Assembly: GCA_910586845.1 (NCBI GenBank)
Contig: CAJUJV010000015.1
Location: 24,391 to 32,012 of the forward strand
From: an uncultured Hungatella sp.
GTDB lineage: Bacteria; Bacillota; Clostridia; Lachnospirales; Lachnospiraceae
DNA length: 7,622 bases
Reading direction: 5' to 3'
The position numbers and the translations under genes were made by a program. Numbering within the stretch: position 1 is the stretch's first letter; each line of letters starts with the position of its first letter. Positions 5,437 to 7,622 of the stretch are shown here, one piece after another. The notes under the pieces are model-generated. The model saw nothing but the letters and a program-made list of their open reading frames with translations, did no database searches and was not told where the DNA came from.

Positions 5437-6009
5437 CTACATAGAAAGATTTTTCAGTATACTCGCCTCATAGTCCACGCTTTTGTCATCTCCGGACTCT
5501 CCTGCCGCCTTCAAACTGCCAAGCCTTTTCATAAATGCATCTTCTTCCCGGATCACCTTTACATGAGAAGGCAGGCCATGGGCTTTAAAGGTATCGTTTA
5601 AAAATTTCTCCCCTTTCTTGATGTCGGCTTTCGGGGAACTTAAGAGAGCAAACACTCCCATGGGATGAACCATGACGGCATCCATGGCCATGATCTGTTC
5701 TCCGGATGTGATGATCAGATCATATAAGATCAGGCCCCTGGCTTCAAAAGGCCTGACTCTCTCATAGAACTCCTTCCCCGGAGTTTTATATGACCAGGAG
5801 GCCAGAAGGGGGGAGGCCACATTGGCTGTGGGAAGCACTGACAGGACAGCCATAACGGTCAGTATGTTTTTTGCCGCCTGATTGTCCGTAAAATTTCTGG
5901 CTCCCAGCTGGACCAGAATCATGACACCGCCGAAGATCACCTTGGCAAGCTGAACATTTCTGTGATAATTCCGGTATCCGTACTGTCCCTTATCTCGTTT
6001 TCCGGTCAT
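5437..6009 (-). CDS. Two-helix membrane protein of unknown function
   Basis: A 190-residue protein I cannot assign a function. A basic N-terminus (residues 1-20) is followed by two hydrophobic helices at about 21-36 and 48-71, then a soluble domain of about 110 residues. The basic N-terminus and the helix hairpin predict that this domain is cytoplasmic. It contains YDLIITSGEQIMAMDAVMV (96-114) followed by HPMGVFALLSS (115-125), a strand-turn-strand that resembles the D-x-V-x-x-x-P-x-G-V-F core of NERD-type nuclease-related domains, but the expected catalytic Glu-x-Lys is not evident. The C-terminus is acidic (169-181) and ends in LKNLSM. The start ATG has AAGGAG ten bases upstream. The gene lies 27 bp after the dehydrogenase gene. 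The nuclease-like reading is speculative. Confidence 0.85.
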   Translation of the reverse strand: MTGKRDKGQYGYRNYHRNVQLAKVIFGGVMILVQLGARNFTDNQAAKNILTVMAVLSVLPTANVASPLLASWSYKTPGKEFYERVRPFEARGLILYDLIITSGEQIMAMDAVMVHPMGVFALLSSPKADIKKGEKFLNDTFKAHGLPSHVKVIREEDAFMKRLGSLKAAGESGDDKSVDYEASILKNLSM

Positions 6010-6036
6010 AAATCCTGTGCTCCTTCTTTATAAAAA

Positions 6037-6795
6037 TTACTCTGTTTTTAAAATCCCCAGCAATATTTCGTGGGGAACCGCCTTGCATAATAACCGAAAA
6101 GCTTTCATGGTCACCCCGTAGACTGACACGGATTTCCCCATAAAGCTGTCTCTCAGCGCTTTCCTGACCACCTTCCTGGGATTGGCCATAACCAGCTTTT
6201 TATAGAGGGGGATCTGGGCCGTGGTCTCGGCGATGTCAAAAAACTCCGTATCCACCGGACCCGGACATACTGCCGTCACATAGATCTGCCTGTCCTTCAG
6301 TTCCCGGCCGAGAGCCCTGGAATAGCTGAGTACGAAAGATTTGGTGGCCGCATAGACGGCAAACTTTGGCTGAGGCAGAAACGCGGCAGAGGAGGCAAAC
6401 TGGAGGATCCTGCTGTTGGGGCTCATGTAGGGCAGCACCAGATGAGTCATGGCGCAGAGTGCCTCGCAGTTTAACCGGACCATGGAGCACTCGATATCCG
6501 CCGCAAACTCTCCCACTTTGCCGATCCTGCCAAAACCGGCGCTGTTGACCAGAATCTTTACTTCCGGTTTTTCTCTTTCCAGAACCTCTTTCAGCCGGTT
6601 CCGGTCCTCCTCACAGGTCACATCCAGAGCAAAACACCGGATCTCTGCCGGGAGCCGTCCGTCCAGTTCCTCCAGCCTCTCTTTTCTCCTGGCAACGAGC
6701 CAGATCTCCTGGATCCCTCCAAACCGGTCTGCGATCTGAACCGCTGCCTCTCTCCCCATTCCGGAGGAGGCTCCTGTAATCACTGCAATCTTCAT
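6037..6795 (-). CDS. Short-chain dehydrogenase/reductase (SDR)
   Basis: A 252-residue classical SDR, a Rossmann-fold NAD(P)-dependent oxidoreductase, probably cytoplasmic. The cofactor glycine motif is TGASSGMG (7-14). ARRKERL (35-41) after the second strand, with two arginines, favours NADP(H). Further motifs are DVT (58-60), NSAG (84-87, usually NNAG), Asn109, Ser135 in FASSAAF, Tyr148 and Lys152 in YAATK, and PGPVDTEF (178-185). The complete Asn-Ser-Tyr-Lys tetrad indicates an active enzyme; the substrate cannot be read from sequence, and neighbours do not define a pathway. The C-terminus is basic and hydrophobic (MKAFRLLCKAV, 230-240), as in SDRs related to the DltE/YqjQ type, and may touch membrane. 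The start chosen follows AAAGGAAG by five bases; a start 12 codons upstream lacks one. It lies 69 bp after the YgiQ gene. Confidence 0.93.
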   Translation of the reverse strand: MKIAVITGASSGMGREAAVQIADRFGGIQEIWLVARRKERLEELDGRLPAEIRCFALDVTCEEDRNRLKEVLEREKPEVKILVNSAGFGRIGKVGEFAADIECSMVRLNCEALCAMTHLVLPYMSPNSRILQFASSAAFLPQPKFAVYAATKSFVLSYSRALGRELKDRQIYVTAVCPGPVDTEFFDIAETTAQIPLYKKLVMANPRKVVRKALRDSFMGKSVSVYGVTMKAFRLLCKAVPHEILLGILKTE

Positions 6796-6800
6796 AGAAT

Positions 6801-6808
6801 CTTCCTTT
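6801..6808 (-). promoter_or_regulatory. Ribosome binding site of the SDR gene
   Basis: AAAGGAAG on the minus strand, five bases before the ATG at 6795. It is inside the frame of the longer candidate that starts at 6831 and therefore supports the shorter protein, which also begins directly with the first Rossmann strand. Confidence 0.75.
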
Positions 6809-6864
6809 CCTGGATTTCCGATTTTTGTCATAGCTGTCTATGTTATTTCAATCTCTGCGGCCCT

Positions 6865-7622
6865 TTATGCCTTCTTCTTATGCACATTTCGGATGGTTTT
6901 TTTCTTCTTTCCCGCTTTTTCCTGACTGCCTGTTCTCTGTCCTTTCTCTGCCGCCTGGCCGCTCTGCAGGTTCCGGCTGCCTTTTTTGCCTGAATCCCTG
7001 CTTTTTATCCCTCTGTCAAATCTCCCGTCTTCCATTCCCTTATCTCTCCTGCCATAAAGATTTCCGCTCTTAGGCCGTATCAGACATTTTTTATCAAATC
7101 CGATCAGGTCCGTCCGCTCTGCCAGTTTCAGGGCCTCTGCCACCAGGTCGTAATTTTTGGGATTCCGGTACTGGATCAGAGCTCTCTGCATGGCTTTCTC
7201 ATGGGGGTTGGTGGGCACGTATACCTTCTCCATGGTCCGGCAGTCATACCCTGTATAGTACATGCAGGTGGAGATGGTGGAAGGCGTTGGATAAAAATCC
7301 TGAACCTGTTCCGGCATATATCCCAGATCCCGCAGATATTCTGCCAGCTCCACCGCCTCTTTCATGGTAGAGCCGGGGTGGGATGACATCAGATAAGGCA
7401 CCAGATACTGCTTCTTGCCCAGCTTCTGGTTCATCTCATTGTATTCCTTTACAAACCGGCGGTACACCTGGTTTTCCGGCTTTCCCATGCGCCTGAGCAC
7501 CGGGTCTGCCACATGCTCCGGAGCCACCTTCAGCTGGCCGCTGACATGGTGCTCGCACAGCTCTCTCAGAAAAGTTCGGTTTGAATCTGCCAGAACATAG
7601 TCAAACCGGATCCCGGACCTGA
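6865..7622 (-). CDS. YgiQ-family radical SAM protein, C-terminal part
   Basis: The last 251 residues of a YgiQ (UPF0313) protein; the N-terminal domain and the radical SAM CxxxCxxC cluster lie beyond the right edge, and the first whole codon ends at 7620. What is visible is the end of the radical SAM barrel (RSGIRFDYVLAD at 1-12, HHVSGQLKVAPEH at 24-36, LMSSHPGS at 77-84) and the DUF3362-type region (QDFYPTPSTISTCMYYTGYD near 107-126, VPTNPHEKAMQRALIQYRNP near 135-154, FDKKCLIRP near 175-183). The frame continues upstream of the GTG at 7527, which is an internal valine codon, not a start. From about residue 190 to the end the protein turns into a low-complexity tail rich in Lys, Arg, Gly and Ser, common in this family and likely disordered. 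The cellular reaction of YgiQ is not established. No terminator follows, so read-through into the SDR gene is possible. Confidence 0.92.
   Translation of the reverse strand, partial: RSGIRFDYVLADSNRTFLRELCEHHVSGQLKVAPEHVADPVLRRMGKPENQVYRRFVKEYNEMNQKLGKKQYLVPYLMSSHPGSTMKEAVELAEYLRDLGYMPEQVQDFYPTPSTISTCMYYTGYDCRTMEKVYVPTNPHEKAMQRALIQYRNPKNYDLVAEALKLAERTDLIGFDKKCLIRPKSGNLYGRRDKGMEDGRFDRGIKSRDSGKKGSRNLQSGQAAEKGQRTGSQEKAGKKKKTIRNVHKKKA

Noticed and set aside
6796..6831. 12-codon N-terminal extension of the SDR protein
   Set aside because: The extension precedes the usual first strand of the fold and covers the good ribosome site AAAGGAAG.

Overview
The window looks like a piece of a Clostridia chromosome, most likely Lachnospiraceae. 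The basis is strong AGGAGG-type ribosome binding sites, a RecU-type Holliday junction resolvase (a Firmicutes/Mollicutes enzyme), a YgiQ-family radical SAM protein, and protein sequences in the style of that family. The genus cannot be fixed from the sequence alone. All nine genes I can support lie on the minus strand, so the window reads right to left. The long plus-strand open frames are antisense shadows.

In transcription order: the C-terminal part of a YgiQ radical SAM protein (cut by the right edge), a short-chain dehydrogenase/reductase, a two-helix membrane protein of unknown function, an RluA-family rRNA pseudouridine synthase, a membrane-anchored C39/papain-like cysteine peptidase, a membrane-anchored alpha/beta hydrolase resembling Pseudomonas-type (family I) lipases, a second two-helix membrane protein of unknown function, recU, and a DeoR-family repressor. 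From the SDR gene to recU the gaps are 11 to 56 bp. No terminator is visible, and several ribosome binding sites overlap the previous stop codon, so these genes are probably co-transcribed. The DeoR gene stands 101 bp after recU and has its own good promoter. It ends at a rho-independent terminator near 242-276.

The left 240 bp are very AT-rich, hold no gene, and form a control region for something transcribed leftward out of the window. They contain three copies of a 17-bp imperfect palindrome (consensus TGTTTYGTYTYGAWACA). Two copies sit 21 bp apart at the predicted start site of a leftward extended -10 promoter, and one lies 180 bp upstream. This is the layout expected for a tetrameric DeoR-type repressor acting by start-site occlusion and DNA looping, and the neighbouring DeoR protein is the obvious candidate. 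The regulated operon, probably sugar or polyol catabolism, lies outside the window.

The rest is mostly ordinary core and accessory material: RNA modification, recombination, and a small group of envelope proteins (peptidase, lipase and an unknown membrane protein). Smaller oddities are a 20-bp tandem repeat between two genes, T8/A8 homopolymer runs with an in-phase A-AAA-AAG heptamer near the start of the peptidase gene, and two orphan membrane proteins. I saw no RNA gene, CRISPR array, insertion sequence or phage gene, and no convincing undescribed multi-gene system.
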